Source: JAVVHH01 sp965199665
GTDB taxonomy: Bacteria > Pseudomonadota > Alphaproteobacteria > Acetobacterales > Acetobacteraceae
Assembly: GCA_965199665.1 (NCBI GenBank)
Contig: OZ241208.1
Coordinates: 868,001 to 932,000, forward strand
Direction of reading: 5' to 3'
Length of the DNA: 64,000 nucleotides
The notes below the pieces were generated by a model, which was given only the letters and a program-made list of their open reading frames with translations, had not been told where the DNA came from and ran no database searches. Both the position numbers and the translations under genes were made by a program. This document shows positions 35,311 through 44,877 of this stretch, piece by piece. Position 1 is the first letter of the stretch; each line of letters starts with the position of its first letter.

Positions 35311-36081
35311 TTGGAAGGCAACCGCCCATTCGGAGACTTCCTGCGCTCCCGCCGGATGCGCCTCGCGCCCGACGCGCAAAACGGCACGCCTCGCCAACGC
35401 CGACGCACACCAGGCCTGAAGCGTGAGGAAGTGGCGCAGCGCGCCGGCATCAGCGCGGAATGGTACGTCAAGCTGGAGCAGGGTCGTGCCGTGTCACCTT
35501 CGGCGGAGACGGTTGAAGCGCTCGGCCATGCCCTGCAATTGGACGGGGTGGAACTCGCCCACTTGCGGTCGCTTGCCGCCGCGGGCGGGCGGCAGCCGTT
35601 CCGGCGCGAAACCGTGCCAGCCTCGCTTAGCCGCATGGTGGATAGCCTGCCGGAGCCCGCCTACCTGACCGGCCAGCGTTGGGACATCCTGGCGTGGAAC
35701 GCGGCGACGGCCGCCCTGTTCGGCGATTTCGGCCAGCTCAAGCCCGATGATCGAAACATTCTGCACTGGATGCTCACTGATCCCACGGCCAGGCGCGTGT
35801 TCGGTCAGACCTGGGCCGAGGAAGCCCGGCGCATGGTGTCGCTGTTCCGCACGTCCCATGATCTTTGGCCCGGCGACGCGGCGTTCGCACAGCTCGTGAG
35901 CCGACTGCATGCGAGCTGCCCGGAATTCGACGAGTGGTGGGCCGCACACGGCGTCGGCGCCCCGGTATCCGGCACCAAGCGCCTGCATCATCCAATGCTA
36001 GGTGCGGTGAGCTACGAGTATGCGAGCTTCCAAGCCAATGACGATCCCGCACTCAAGCTCGCACTTTACGCGCGGTTCTAA
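35311..36081 (+). CDS. XRE-family regulator with MmyB-like ligand-binding domain
   Basis: About 256 residues. HTH about 30-75 (TPGLKREEVAQRAGISAEWYVKLEQGR), then the MmyB-type PAS-like domain (PAYLTGQRWDILAWNAATAALFGDF, ILHWMLTDPTARRVF). These regulators commonly sit divergent from a dehydrogenase or reductase that they control, which is the arrangement here with the MDR gene on the minus strand. TTG 35311 is chosen because GGGAG lies seven bases upstream; no ATG fits. Confidence 0.88.
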   Translation: MEGNRPFGDFLRSRRMRLAPDAQNGTPRQRRRTPGLKREEVAQRAGISAEWYVKLEQGRAVSPSAETVEALGHALQLDGVELAHLRSLAAAGGRQPFRRETVPASLSRMVDSLPEPAYLTGQRWDILAWNAATAALFGDFGQLKPDDRNILHWMLTDPTARRVFGQTWAEEARRMVSLFRTSHDLWPGDAAFAQLVSRLHASCPEFDEWWAAHGVGAPVSGTKRLHHPMLGAVSYEYASFQANDDPALKLALYARF

Positions 36082-36329
36082 GTTGGTGCGGCGGCTATTC
36101 TGTCGAACTCTATCGCCGCTCCAATCGAAGTAGAACTCGTGTCGTGTTTGCGCCTGCTACCGGTGCATGCCGCTTGTCGGCCCTGATTGCCTCACTGTGT
36201 CGCAGTTCCGGCGGGAGCCGCGACGTGGTTGCTGACGTCGCCGAGAGGCGGCCGTCGACCTTGCGCGATGCAAAGCGCCAAGCCCCGCCATGGAGCTCGC
36301 TCTCGTAGCCGGCACCGACGGCATGGCCG

Positions 36330-36437
36330 TGTCGACGAAGCGGGCGACGTCGGAACCGCCATCGTAGGGCTACTCGGAGACGATAGTCGCAGGGTCAACG
36401 CATAGTCGATCGAGATCGATGGCGGTTACATCTTTTG
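36330..36437 (+). pseudogene. C-terminal remnant of a short-chain dehydrogenase (SDR)
   Basis: In frame: GDVGTAIVGLLGDDSRRVNA, a TAG stop (36403-36405), then SIEIDGGYIF and a second stop. This is the C-terminal end of SDR enzymes (usual form VTGQSIEVDGGYI), with the conserved glutamine codon turned into a stop (CAG to TAG-type change). The rest of the SDR is unrecognisable. It lies just before the VOC gene, whose Shine-Dalgarno site overlaps the end. Confidence 0.6.
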
Positions 36438-36451
36438 AGAGGAGAGTGCCT

Positions 36452-36847
36452 GTGCTTGATCATATCTTCATATCAGTCAGCGATCTTGATCGCTCGATCG
36501 CCTTCTACACAGCCGCTCTTGCGCCGCTCGGGATCACCCAGCGGGTCGATTACGACGGGAAAGACGGTCCGCCGGGGCATCCCGACCTCAAGGGCTTCGG
36601 CGCGAACAACCGCATCTTCTTCTGGCTTCGTCCCGGCACCGTTGAAGGAGCCGCCGCCCATGTCGGATTCGTAGCCAATTCGCAGGTCGAGGTCGATGCC
36701 GCCTACGCCGCGGCCATGGCGGCGGGGGCAACCGATAACGGCCCGCCCGGGGCGCGGCTCTATTACGACCCCCGCTACTACGCCGCAAACGTGCTCGACC
36801 CCGACGGGTATAGCCTCGAGTTCACCTACAAGACTTGGCAGCACTGA
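36452..36847 (+). CDS. VOC family (glyoxalase/bleomycin resistance-like) protein
   Basis: 131 residues forming a complete VOC unit: LDHIFISVSDLDRSIAFYTAALAPLG at the start, NNRIFFWLRPG in the middle, YYAANVLDPDGYSLEF with the metal-binding glutamate at the end. It probably binds a divalent metal and a small substrate; many such proteins are uncharacterised. The GTG at 36452 is chosen because AGAGGAGAG lies five to ten bases upstream; an in-frame ATG at 36419 lies in the SDR remnant. Single gene. Confidence 0.82.
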   Translation: MLDHIFISVSDLDRSIAFYTAALAPLGITQRVDYDGKDGPPGHPDLKGFGANNRIFFWLRPGTVEGAAAHVGFVANSQVEVDAAYAAAMAAGATDNGPPGARLYYDPRYYAANVLDPDGYSLEFTYKTWQH

Positions 36848-37404
36848 TGCGACGACGCTGATGAGTTATCACGCACCGGCTACTCTGGTCGCATGGCTTC
36901 TGCCGGCGCTCAGGCCCACGGACTTGATCTCATCGTAGCCGGTAGGCCGAGCAATGAAACCAAGCTGGTCTCCCTTGCCAGGGACACGGCACCGTACGTC
37001 CACTCGACCACACGGCGGGGATTGGCCCATCTCGATCTCCAGTTCATGCTTCGCCATCGCCGAGCAGGACGAAGTAGCCGAGGCGCGGTCCCGGATGAGC
37101 GGTTCTCTGCCGTGCGAAGGTTAGCTGGGCAACACCTGCAGCAAGCAGGGCATCATGCTGCGGGGCAAGCGTCTGCATCCCGTCGCTTCTGGAGACCCGG
37201 AGTAGCCGATGAGCATGGAATGAAACCACCGGAAACGGTTGCCACGGTGCAACCTGACATTGATAATCGCAACGGGTTTCCTGCCGGTTCCAAGCGCCAT
37301 GCCAGCCCCGCTGCCTGGCCGCACGGAACCGGAAGTTTTCCTGACAGAGCGGCAGACGACCAGCCCAGCACATTGTGCCGGGCTGCACCACACGGAGCGT
37401 GCCT
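36848..37404. other. Intergenic region without a supportable gene
   Basis: About 550 bases between the VOC gene and the hybrid kinase. Frames of 60-200 codons exist on both strands, but none carries a family motif or a plausible start, and composition is mixed. Possibly decayed sequence. Confidence 0.5.
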
Positions 37405-39612
37405 TTGAACGACGCGGAACCAAGCGGCCATGAAGAGTCGCTGCGGCCGCAGACCGTTTTGGCCCGGTTCGGGGAACTCGCCCTCAAGTCAGACGACCTC
37501 GATGAAATTCTGACCGAGGCCTGCCGGCTGATCGGCGAGGCGCTCGGCACCGACCTTGCCAAGGTCATGGAGATGCAGCCGGACGGCGGAACGCTGCTCG
37601 TGCGCGCGGGCGTGGGCTGGAAGCCCGGCGTCGTCGGCGAGGCCAAGACGCAGGTGGCTGACGACACGTCCGAGGGCTACGCCCTGAAAACGGGCAAGCC
37701 GATGATCTCCTCCGACATCGCCAAGGAAACCCGGTTCCGCTACCCACCCTTCCTGACTGACAACGGCGTGAATGCGGTGGCGAACGTCGCCATCATCGGA
37801 GCCGAGGACAAGCCGCCCTACGGCATCCTGCAGATCGACAGCCGCACCCCACGCGAGTTCGACGAGGAAGACACCGCGTTCCTGCGCAGCTATGCCAACC
37901 TGCTGGCCACCGCCGTGGACCGGCTGCGCGGCATCAAGGAAGGGCGAGACAAGGAAGAGAGGCTGCGGCTCGCGCTGGATGCCGGCCAGCTGGGGACATG
38001 GGAGCTTGACCTGTCCAACGGCGTCGTAACCCGCTCAGCGCGTCACGACCAGATTTTCGGTTACGACGCTCCGCCGCCGACATGGACGATGGACACGTTC
38101 CTGGCGCACGTCCTGCCAGCGGACCGCGATCACGTGGCCAGGACGTACCAGGACGCGGTGGAGACCGCGACGGAGTGGCGGTTCGAGTGCCGCATCCGCC
38201 GCGCGAGCGATGGCGAGATCCGGTGGATCGACGCCCAAAGCCGGCCAATCGGCAACCACAACGACGCCCGGCCCACCCACATGCTGGGCATCGTCGCCGA
38301 CGTCACCGCGCGCAAGTCGACCGAAGAGGCCCTGCGCCGGTCCAATGAGATGCTGGAAGCGAGGGTCGCCGAGCGCACCCGCGAGCTGAGCGAGGCGAAC
38401 GCCAAGCTGCAGGCCGAGGCCGTCGAGCGCGAACAGGTCGAGGAAGCGTTGCGCCAATCGCATAAGATGGAGGCGGTCGGCCAGCTCACGGGCGGCATCG
38501 CGCACGATTTCAACAACATGCTCCAGGCGATCGGCGGCAGCCTGGAGCTGATGAGCCGGCGTGTGGGACAGGGGCGCCCGGCGGAGGCGGCCGTCCTTGT
38601 CAGTAGCGCGCGGACAATGGTGGAACGAGCGGCGGCCCTCACTCACCGGCTGCTGGCATTCGCCCGGCGCCAAACGCTGCAAGCACGCCCGGTCGAACCG
38701 GATAACTTGATCCGTGGCCTGGTTGAGTTGATCCAGCGCACCGTTGGCCCTGGCATCACAGTGGAGGTGCGCCCGTGCGACGGCATCTGGACCGTGCTGT
38801 GCGATCCCAACCAGCTTGAGAACGTGCTGCTCAACCTAGCCATCAACGCCCGCGACGCCATGCCTGATGGCGGCACGGTCACCCTGAGCACGCGCGATGT
38901 GCGCTTGTCGGCCGAGATGGCCGGCCAGGACGGAGCCCGGCCTGGCGACTATGTCGAGATCGCGGTTGCTGATACCGGCGTCGGCATGGACGAGGCGACG
39001 CGCACGCGAGCCTTCGAGCCGTTTTTTACGACCAAGCCCATCGGCCAGGGGACAGGGCTGGGCCTGTCCCAGCTCTACGGTTTTGCGAAGCAGTCAGGCG
39101 GGGCCGTGCGGCTGAACAGCGAACCGGGCCGGGGAACGACGGTGCAGCTCTATTTGCCTCGGCACGCACTCTTGCAGGCGGACGACACGCTGCCGCCCCC
39201 TGAGGTCGAGCCGGAAAGCGCTGCTGGTGCCGCGGTCGTGCTGCTGGTCGAAGACGAAGCCCAGGTGCGTCACGCTGCTGCCGAAACCCTTCGCGACCTG
39301 GGCTACCAGGTCTTGGAAGCGTCGACTGGCCCGGCTGCACTGGAGTTGCTCCAGGGTCGCCGGCGCCGGGTCGACGCTTTGGTGACGGATGTGGGCCTGC
39401 CAGGCGGCTTGAACGGGCGACAGGTGGCGGAAGCAGCACGCCGGGATCGGCCCAACCTGCCTGTGTTGTTCATCACAGGCTATGCCGGCAGCGTTTTACA
39501 GGACCAGCTTGCACCAGGGATGGAAGTGATCGGCAAGCCGTTCGCCCTTGACGCTCTGGCCATCAGGATCAGCAGCATGATCAAAGATCAGGCGAACACG
39601 CGACCGCACTGA
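37405..39612 (+). CDS. Hybrid sensor histidine kinase (GAF-PAS-HisKA-HATPase-REC)
   Basis: About 735 residues, no membrane segments: a cytoplasmic sensor. Order: GAF about 20-180 (VRAGVGWKPGVVGE), PAS/PAC about 195-325, coiled coil about 325-365, HisKA with GGIAHDFNNML (phospho-histidine), HATPase with N-box LNLAINARDAMPDGG, DTGVGMD and GTGLGLSQLYG, and a C-terminal receiver domain (VLLVEDEAQVR, VTDVGLPGG with the acceptor aspartate, FITGY, IGKPF). This layout is common in alphaproteobacterial hybrid kinases of unknown input. TTG 37405 has GGAG eight bases before it; a GTG at 37375 is an alternative. No cognate regulator is adjacent. Confidence 0.92.
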   Translation: MNDAEPSGHEESLRPQTVLARFGELALKSDDLDEILTEACRLIGEALGTDLAKVMEMQPDGGTLLVRAGVGWKPGVVGEAKTQVADDTSEGYALKTGKPMISSDIAKETRFRYPPFLTDNGVNAVANVAIIGAEDKPPYGILQIDSRTPREFDEEDTAFLRSYANLLATAVDRLRGIKEGRDKEERLRLALDAGQLGTWELDLSNGVVTRSARHDQIFGYDAPPPTWTMDTFLAHVLPADRDHVARTYQDAVETATEWRFECRIRRASDGEIRWIDAQSRPIGNHNDARPTHMLGIVADVTARKSTEEALRRSNEMLEARVAERTRELSEANAKLQAEAVEREQVEEALRQSHKMEAVGQLTGGIAHDFNNMLQAIGGSLELMSRRVGQGRPAEAAVLVSSARTMVERAAALTHRLLAFARRQTLQARPVEPDNLIRGLVELIQRTVGPGITVEVRPCDGIWTVLCDPNQLENVLLNLAINARDAMPDGGTVTLSTRDVRLSAEMAGQDGARPGDYVEIAVADTGVGMDEATRTRAFEPFFTTKPIGQGTGLGLSQLYGFAKQSGGAVRLNSEPGRGTTVQLYLPRHALLQADDTLPPPEVEPESAAGAAVVLLVEDEAQVRHAAAETLRDLGYQVLEASTGPAALELLQGRRRRVDALVTDVGLPGGLNGRQVAEAARRDRPNLPVLFITGYAGSVLQDQLAPGMEVIGKPFALDALAIRISSMIKDQANTRPH

Positions 39613-39616
39613 GTCC

Positions 39617-40212
39617 GCACATAGCGCGGGTATCCGGATCGAAAAGACTTGGGACCAATTGGGGCTGCGGGAGTCGGGCAGTCATGACGTCGTGTTCGAA
39701 GACGTGTGGGTCTCGCTCGATCACGCGGTCGATAACGTGCGCCAGCCGGGTGGGGCCGTCCCGACGCCGATACCGCGTCGTGGAGTGCGCTGCTGATCGC
39801 CGCGCTCTACACGGGGGTCGCGGAGGCGGCGCGGGATTGGATCGTGGCGTTCCTGCGGGATCGGGTGCCGTCCAATCTTGGCGCCTCGCTCGCCATCCTG
39901 CCGCGCATGCAGGAGGCGGTGGGCAGGATCGAGGGATTGTTGATGGCCAACCGCCGTTTGATCGATGGCGCTGCGGCCGAGTCGGATGCCGGGCGCCCGC
40001 CCGCCCCGGCGGAGAGCGGGTTGATCAAGACCGTCGCCTGCGAGAACGCCATTGACGCCGTGCAGTCGGCGATGGAGCTGGCCGGCAACCATGGCCTGTC
40101 GCGGGCCAACCCGCTCAAACGGCATTTGCGCGATGTGCTGTGCGCACGCGTGCATACCCCGCAGCCCGACGCTGCGTTCACATCTGCCGGGCGCCTCGCC
40201 CTCGGCCAGTAG
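39617..40212 (+). pseudogene. Acyl-CoA dehydrogenase-family (SfnC/DszC-like) gene, 5'-truncated and frameshifted
   Basis: Two frames together give the C-terminal half of an acyl-CoA-dehydrogenase-like flavoprotein. The first reads RIEKTWDQLGLRESGSHDVVFEDVWV (39626-39760); after a one-base shift near 39765 the second reads LIAALYTGVAEAARDWI, later TVACENAIDAVQSAMELAGNHGLSR to a normal stop at 40212. The N-terminal 150-200 residues are missing: the kinase gene ends only a few bases before. In related genomes such genes partner FMN-dependent monooxygenases in organosulfur use, consistent with the next gene. Confidence 0.78.
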
Positions 40213-40221
40213 GAGACATCG

Positions 40222-41328
40222 ATGTCGCTCGAATTTATCGGCATGATCCAGCCGCGCGAACAGTCCGAAATCCACCCGGCTTCCGGCCCGGGGATCGATC
40301 CCGGCTATCTGGTTGCCTCCGCGCAGGCGCACGAGGCCCATGCTGCGACCGGGGGCGGCTTCGACCGGGTGCTGATCGGCTGGTACAGCAATGGCCCGGA
40401 TGGGCTGCAGCTCGCGGCGCACGCGGCGGCGCATACCAAGCAGGTCGGCTTCCTGGTCGCGCACCGGCCGGGCTTCCAGGCACCGACGACCGCGGCGCGC
40501 GCGTTCGCTACGCTGGACCAGCTCAGCAGCGGCCGGGCGGCGATCCATGTCATCTCCGGCGGCGACGATCAGGACCAGGCGCGTGACGGCGATTGGCTCG
40601 GCAAGGACGAGCGTTACGACCGCACCGACGAGTATGTGGACATCCTGAAGCGCGTCTGGACCGCCGACGCGCCGGTCGACCATACCGGTCCCTATTACCG
40701 CATTGCTGGCGCTTCTCCCGCCGTCAGGACCGTTCAACGGCCGCGCATCCCGATCTATTTCGGCGGCGCGTCCGACGCGGCGATCCGGGTAGCCGGGCGG
40801 CATGCCGACACCTACGCGCTATGGGGCGAAACGCGGGCGCAGGTCGCCGAGATCACCAGCCGGGTGCGCGCCGAGGCGGCCAAGCACGGTCGCACGGTGG
40901 GGTTCAGCCTGTCGTTCCGGCCGATCCTGGGTGCCACGGAAGGCGAGGCCTGGGAAAAGGCCGAGCGGATCCTCGCGCGCGTGCAGGCGGTCCGGGATGA
41001 AGCGGCTTTGGGCCCGGCGGATGGCGCGCCGGCCAATGCAGGTTCCCAACGCCTGCTCGCCGCAGCGGCATTGGGCGACAGGCCAGAGGGGCGGCTGTAC
41101 ACCGCGATTGCTCGCGCAACCGGCGCCCGAGGGAATACGACGGCCCTGGTCGGCACGCCGCAGCAGGTGGCGGAGGCGTTCTTGGATTACCACGCTCTCG
41201 GCGTCGACACGTTCCTGATCCGCGGGTTCGACCCGCTCGAGGACGCGATCGAGTATGGCCGCGAGTTGCTGCCGTTGACCCGGCGGCTCCTGGCGGATCG
41301 AACGACCCGCCGCGCCGCCGCCGAGTAA
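40222..41328 (+). CDS. LLM-class flavin-dependent monooxygenase (SsuD-like)
   Basis: 368 residues, full length for the alkanesulfonate-monooxygenase-like branch of the luciferase superfamily. Landmarks: EFIGMIQPREQSE start, HVISGGDD, SEYVDILKRVW-like segment (EYVDILKRVWTAD), IPIYFGGASDAAIRVAGRHADTYALWGE and GTPQQVAEAFLDYHALGVDTFLIRGFDPLEDA. It uses FMNH2 supplied by a separate reductase to cleave C-S bonds of organosulfonates; substrate inferred from family. GGAGA precedes ATG 40222. This is the only intact gene in the locus; the dehydrogenase before it and the transporter after it are broken. Confidence 0.88.
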   Translation: MSLEFIGMIQPREQSEIHPASGPGIDPGYLVASAQAHEAHAATGGGFDRVLIGWYSNGPDGLQLAAHAAAHTKQVGFLVAHRPGFQAPTTAARAFATLDQLSSGRAAIHVISGGDDQDQARDGDWLGKDERYDRTDEYVDILKRVWTADAPVDHTGPYYRIAGASPAVRTVQRPRIPIYFGGASDAAIRVAGRHADTYALWGETRAQVAEITSRVRAEAAKHGRTVGFSLSFRPILGATEGEAWEKAERILARVQAVRDEAALGPADGAPANAGSQRLLAAAALGDRPEGRLYTAIARATGARGNTTALVGTPQQVAEAFLDYHALGVDTFLIRGFDPLEDAIEYGRELLPLTRRLLADRTTRRAAAE

Positions 41329-41339
41329 CGCCCGATCAG

Positions 41340-41908
41340 TCCAGTAGGTCCGGCTCCTGCGCGACGACGAGCTCCCATAGCGGTTGGAAGCTTAGCAGGC
41401 CGGAGCGGGTGCAGGGCCGCCTTGGCCTCGCTGGGCAGCAGATTGGCGATCTTGAGATCCGACGCGGTCCAGCCCTGCGCCTCAATCACCGCGAGCACGA
41501 GGGAGTGGCCGATGGAGCCGCGGTTCGTGGCGACGGTGCGGCCCTTGAGGTCCGCAAGGGAGCGGATGGACGAGGCATCCGGCACCATGATCGCCGTGCT
41601 CGCGCCGCTGGCCCGGGTCGGTGAGATGATTCGGGCCGGCACCCCGGCCGCGAACGCGAAGGTCACCGACGCATCGCCGGCGAACCGCACTCGATCGCCT
41701 CGGCATTGAGCGCCTCCAGCAGCGGCGCCGCGGCGGCGAACTGACTCCACTCGATGCGGTAGGGCAGGCCGTCGAGCGCGCCGGCGGCTTTCATCAGTGC
41801 CTGCGCGCCGCCTTTCTGGTCGCCGACCCGCAGTGCCGGTGCGGCTGCATTGGCCATCCCGAACGGCAGCGTTGCCAGTTCGGCGAGGATCGTCCGGCGT
41901 GCGATCAT
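41340..41908 (-). pseudogene. Sulfonate/taurine-type ABC substrate-binding protein, frameshifted
   Basis: Minus strand. It starts MIARRTILAELATLPFG at 41908, mature LRVGDQKGGAQALMKAAGAL, and reaches ALNAEAIECGS, where a one-base loss puts the continuation AGDASVTFAFAAGVPARI in another frame. It then runs DLKGRTVATNRGSIGHSLVL to SEAKAAL, after which homology ends: about the last third is missing. SsuA/TauA-type proteins bind organosulfonates in the periplasm. Its ATG overlaps the stop of the upstream permease/ATPase remnant as ATGA, showing the old operon order. Confidence 0.75.
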
Positions 41909-42551
41909 GATGTGAGCCCGAGTTGGCCCAGCACGTCGCGCCGCAGCCGCACGATCTCCGGATCGTTACGGTGTCGCGGGTAAGACAGCTCCACTTTCAG
42001 GTCCGCCCGTATGCGGGCCGGCCGGTCGCTGACCACGATCACGCGGTTGGCCAGCAGCAAGGCTTCCTCGACGTCGTGCGTCACCAGCAGCGCGGTGAAG
42101 CCGCGGTCCTGCCAGATGCGGACCAGTTCGGCCTGCATGAGGAAAGTGCTGGCGCTGCGGCTGCTCGGAAGCACGAAGAACGCGACCGGGATCCATGCCA
42201 CCGCCGGCACCGGGCCGATGATGCGCAACACCGGATGCACCCAGTAGCCGACGATGCGGGACCACCCGACCGCGACGCCGGTCCGGAAACCGGTGGATGC
42301 CCCCAGCAGATAGGCTGGCACCAACAGCCACAACGACCGCAGCAGGCTCTCGCCCAAGCGAGGCCAGTCATCGGTCAGCACCTCGAGCATCGATTGCGGG
42401 GCGGCGAAGAATGGCCGCGGCAGCATGTCGAGCTTGGCTGTCACCAGCTCTTAGCCGCCGAGGCCGATGGCCAAGACGGCGAGCCAGGGGCCGGCGTGGC
42501 GGATCGCTGCCGGTAGCGGCCTGACCGCGGCCGGAGGACCTTGTCGGCAAA
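41905..42551 (-). pseudogene. ssuC-ssuB-like deletion fusion (permease front joined to ATPase tail)
   Basis: One frame from 42444 to 41905 carries two unrelated halves. The first 110 residues (DDWPRLGESLLRSLWLLVPAYLLGASTG, GPVPAVAWIPVAFF) are an SsuC/TauC-type permease; then, at about SASTFLMQAELV, it turns into the end of an ABC ATPase (ALLVTHDVEEALLLANRVIVVSDRPARI, with the H-loop histidine). The rest of the permease and the Walker A and signature motifs of the ATPase are gone. Upstream, the permease N-terminus (LPAAIRHAGPWLAVLAIGL) is cut off by a TAA codon where ELVTAKLDM should continue after a tryptophan. Confidence 0.75.
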
Positions 42552-43250
42552 CCACTCGGTGTTGGTCGCGGGCCGGATGACTTGCACCATTTTCAATTCG
42601 TCCCTGTAGGCGGCGATCTCGGCTTTCAATGCGCTGCCGACCGGGTGATGCTGGTGGGTGTGGCTCCGCAACATGGCAGCCAACTGTGCTTGCGGTGCGG
42701 GAGAATACTTTGCGAATACTGCAGCAGACTCGTCGGGGTTGGCGACGTCGTAGTCCTGCGCTTCGAGCAGCGCCCGGGTCAGGGCGCCGGAGGCTGCGCG
42801 GTCAGCCTTGATCAGGCTGCGGCGCACGCCGAGCACGCAGCAGGCACGGTGTTGATACTCACCGGTCAGGTTGTTCGACACTTTGAGCAGGTCATCGCGG
42901 TCGCGGACCACCCAGGCCAGTCGATCGCCCAGCGCACAGGCCTCGATCTCGCCTTTCTGCAACGCAACGCCCAATAGGTCGGCGGGGAATTGGCGCCATT
43001 GGATGTCGCTGTTCGGATCGATGCCCTGCTTGGCGGCGACGATGGAGACGAAGTTCTTGTCCGCCGCGCCCATGTCGCTGCAGCCGACTTGCCGGCCCTT
43101 AAGGTCCGCCACCGTCTTCACCGGGCCACCCTTCTTGGCGAACAGCCGCATGCAGCCGCCGTGGATCGCCGTGGTAATCTTGTGCCGACGAAACGGAAGG
43201 ATGTTCGGCTGCGATGGGTGAGGTCGACCGCTTCACCGAGGAAATCTGAC
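42441..43250 (-). pseudogene. Second sulfonate-type ABC substrate-binding protein, 5'-truncated
   Basis: A 237-codon frame from ATG 43151 reads DLKGRQVGCSDMGAADKNFVSIVAAKQGIDP, EIEACALGDRLAWV and ending AYRDELKMVQVIRPATNTEWFADKVLRP, an SsuA-like binding protein. In-frame homology continues upstream of 43151 (NILPFRRHKITTAIHGGC) with another shift near 43225, so the N-terminus and signal peptide are lost. At its end, a frameshift makes the frame run over the start of the permease remnant. The Ssu-like order is therefore binding protein, permease/ATPase, second binding protein. Confidence 0.7.
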
Positions 43251-43391
43251 CGCACGTTTTTCTTCGCCAAACTCAGAACTGGTTTCTACAGCCTCGCATT
43301 CTTTTGTAAGGTAACTGAAGTAGCCGCTCAGGCTAATCGCGGAGGCTTAACTTGCATGAGCACGACCAGATGCCGATTACCTGCGCATGGA

Positions 43392-43727
43392 TTATTGGTA
43401 TCCGTAGGATCGCAGCAGATAATTCGTACCCAGCATCCCGCCGAATCCAGCCACGGCACATGCTAACGCTATCAGATTGCCCAACGGAGTTATGCGCTTC
43501 TTTTCCGCATCACGCGTCAGAGCTTCCGTTCTTGCCCCCAATATCATCAGCGTTAGACCGATTATGATCAACGGCCCAACCAGGAAGGAAGCCATTGACC
43601 AGGTATTGATCGTCGGGACGCCCTGCTGGGCCATGCGGAGACGGTCAAAGATGGAAGGCCACGAGATCGCAGCGCCGGCCACAACGCAGCCCAAGCCGGC
43701 CAAGCGGGTCTTCACGTCAGAATTCAT
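43392..43727 (-). CDS. Small membrane protein with three TM segments, unknown
   Basis: 111 residues: hydrophobic stretches LAGLGCVVAGAAISWPSI, SMASFLVGPLIIIGLTLMIL and LIALACAVAGFGGMLGTNYLL, with a charged loop TEALTRDAEKKR between the second and third. ATG 43727 is preceded by GGAGAGA. No family recognised, no neighbours on the same strand nearby. Likely a genuine inner-membrane protein. Confidence 0.6.
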   Translation of the reverse strand: MNSDVKTRLAGLGCVVAGAAISWPSIFDRLRMAQQGVPTINTWSMASFLVGPLIIIGLTLMILGARTEALTRDAEKKRITPLGNLIALACAVAGFGGMLGTNYLLRSYGYQ

Positions 43728-44010
43728 CAATCTCTCCGGGCTTGTGCGTTGAAACGGTACTATGGATCGACAACGAAGTCAGGGCTGCTGCGTGGCAGCT
43801 TCTGAGCCTAAGCGACACCCCCGATCGACCATCCTTTCGAGGAAGGTAGAGGCGCCGATGCCGGTGCGGTGAAACTCCGCAGCGTGTCGACTGCAATGCT
43901 AGCCATTCCGGCCGGCAGTTAGCGCCGGGGAGGCTCGACGGACTAGATGGCGTGCAGTGAGTGGACGTCCGCCCCTCATCGCATCACGGGTTTCCTCGAC
44001 CTGCAGCTCG

Positions 44011-44521
44011 CTAACGTCCGACGACCCGGGCTCGGATCAGTGGCAGTAGGCGATCAATCGCCTGTCTGGCCGATGCGGGATCCTGTGCAAGAGATCGAAC
44101 GGTCAGCAGATCGCCATCCCGGATGATGATCGCCGTGGCCCCCGCTCGGTCGCCCAGCTTATAGCCGCTCACCCAACCCACGGCCGGCGTCACGTCCAGC
44201 TGGGCGACGGTGCAGTGGGGGCTGCGCGTGCGACATATCTGTTGCAAGTCGGCCATGCTCGTCGTGCCCGACCGAAACCCGTTCCTCCGTTCCGTCCGCT
44301 TGGCGGCCGATCAGAACGTCGACGACCGGTTCGCCCCCACAAGTCATGCAGGCCAGTGTGATCCGCTGCGGCTCCGCTCTCGCCTCGAAGCCGGCGCCTA
44401 ACGCCGAGGAAATTGCGTGACCGAGATCCGTCAAATCCTTGATCGCAAGCCCTTGCGCGGTTGCGCCCGTCGCCATGAACAGCATGGCGACGACGGTGAC
44501 TGTGCCAAGTCGATGACGCAT
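44011..44521 (-). pseudogene. Small exported protein, frameshifted
   Basis: Two overlapping frames give one protein. From ATG 44521: signal peptide RLGTVTVVAMLFMATGATAQ, then EARAEPQRITLACMTCGGEPVVDVLIGRQADGTEERV; then in a second frame GTTSMADLQQICRTRSPHCTVAQLDVTPAVGWVSGYKLGDRAG and ARQAIDRLLPLIRARV to the stop at 44011. The switch is near 44265. Joined, it would be about 165 residues, periplasmic, with four cysteines (two C-x-x-C-like pairs). Could be a true pseudogene or a sequencing error. Confidence 0.55.
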
Positions 44522-44877
44522 GTTCCTGCAGCTTCGCCCTGCTCGGGCGAGAATCCCGAGACCCAGCCAGATTGGGGCTGAGGGCCGGGCGGCGCAACCG
44601 CAAGGTTCCTTTGAGGATCAAGCGTCTCCTGCTCGTGCTGACCGGCAGCGTTCAAGAGAAACCGGTTCAGCGGCCGCCTGCCGGCAAAGCCCGTTTGGGG
44701 TCGATCTCGGCGGTAGCGACCTTGGTCGAGGTAACCGCCGGATGGTGTGGTTTCCGGACCTTCGCCTCAGCTCGACAGGTCTGTTTTCGACCAGAGCCTC
44801 ATCATGCAGGCGAACTGCACTATTTCTCAGAAGTGGGTATTCAGCTATAAGAGCGCTTTGATGTTGCGCGCTGCCCT
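44522..44877. other. Intergenic region without a supportable gene
   Basis: About 350 bases; frames on both strands have no motif. Base composition falls towards 44877, where the low-GC membrane gene begins. Confidence 0.5.
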
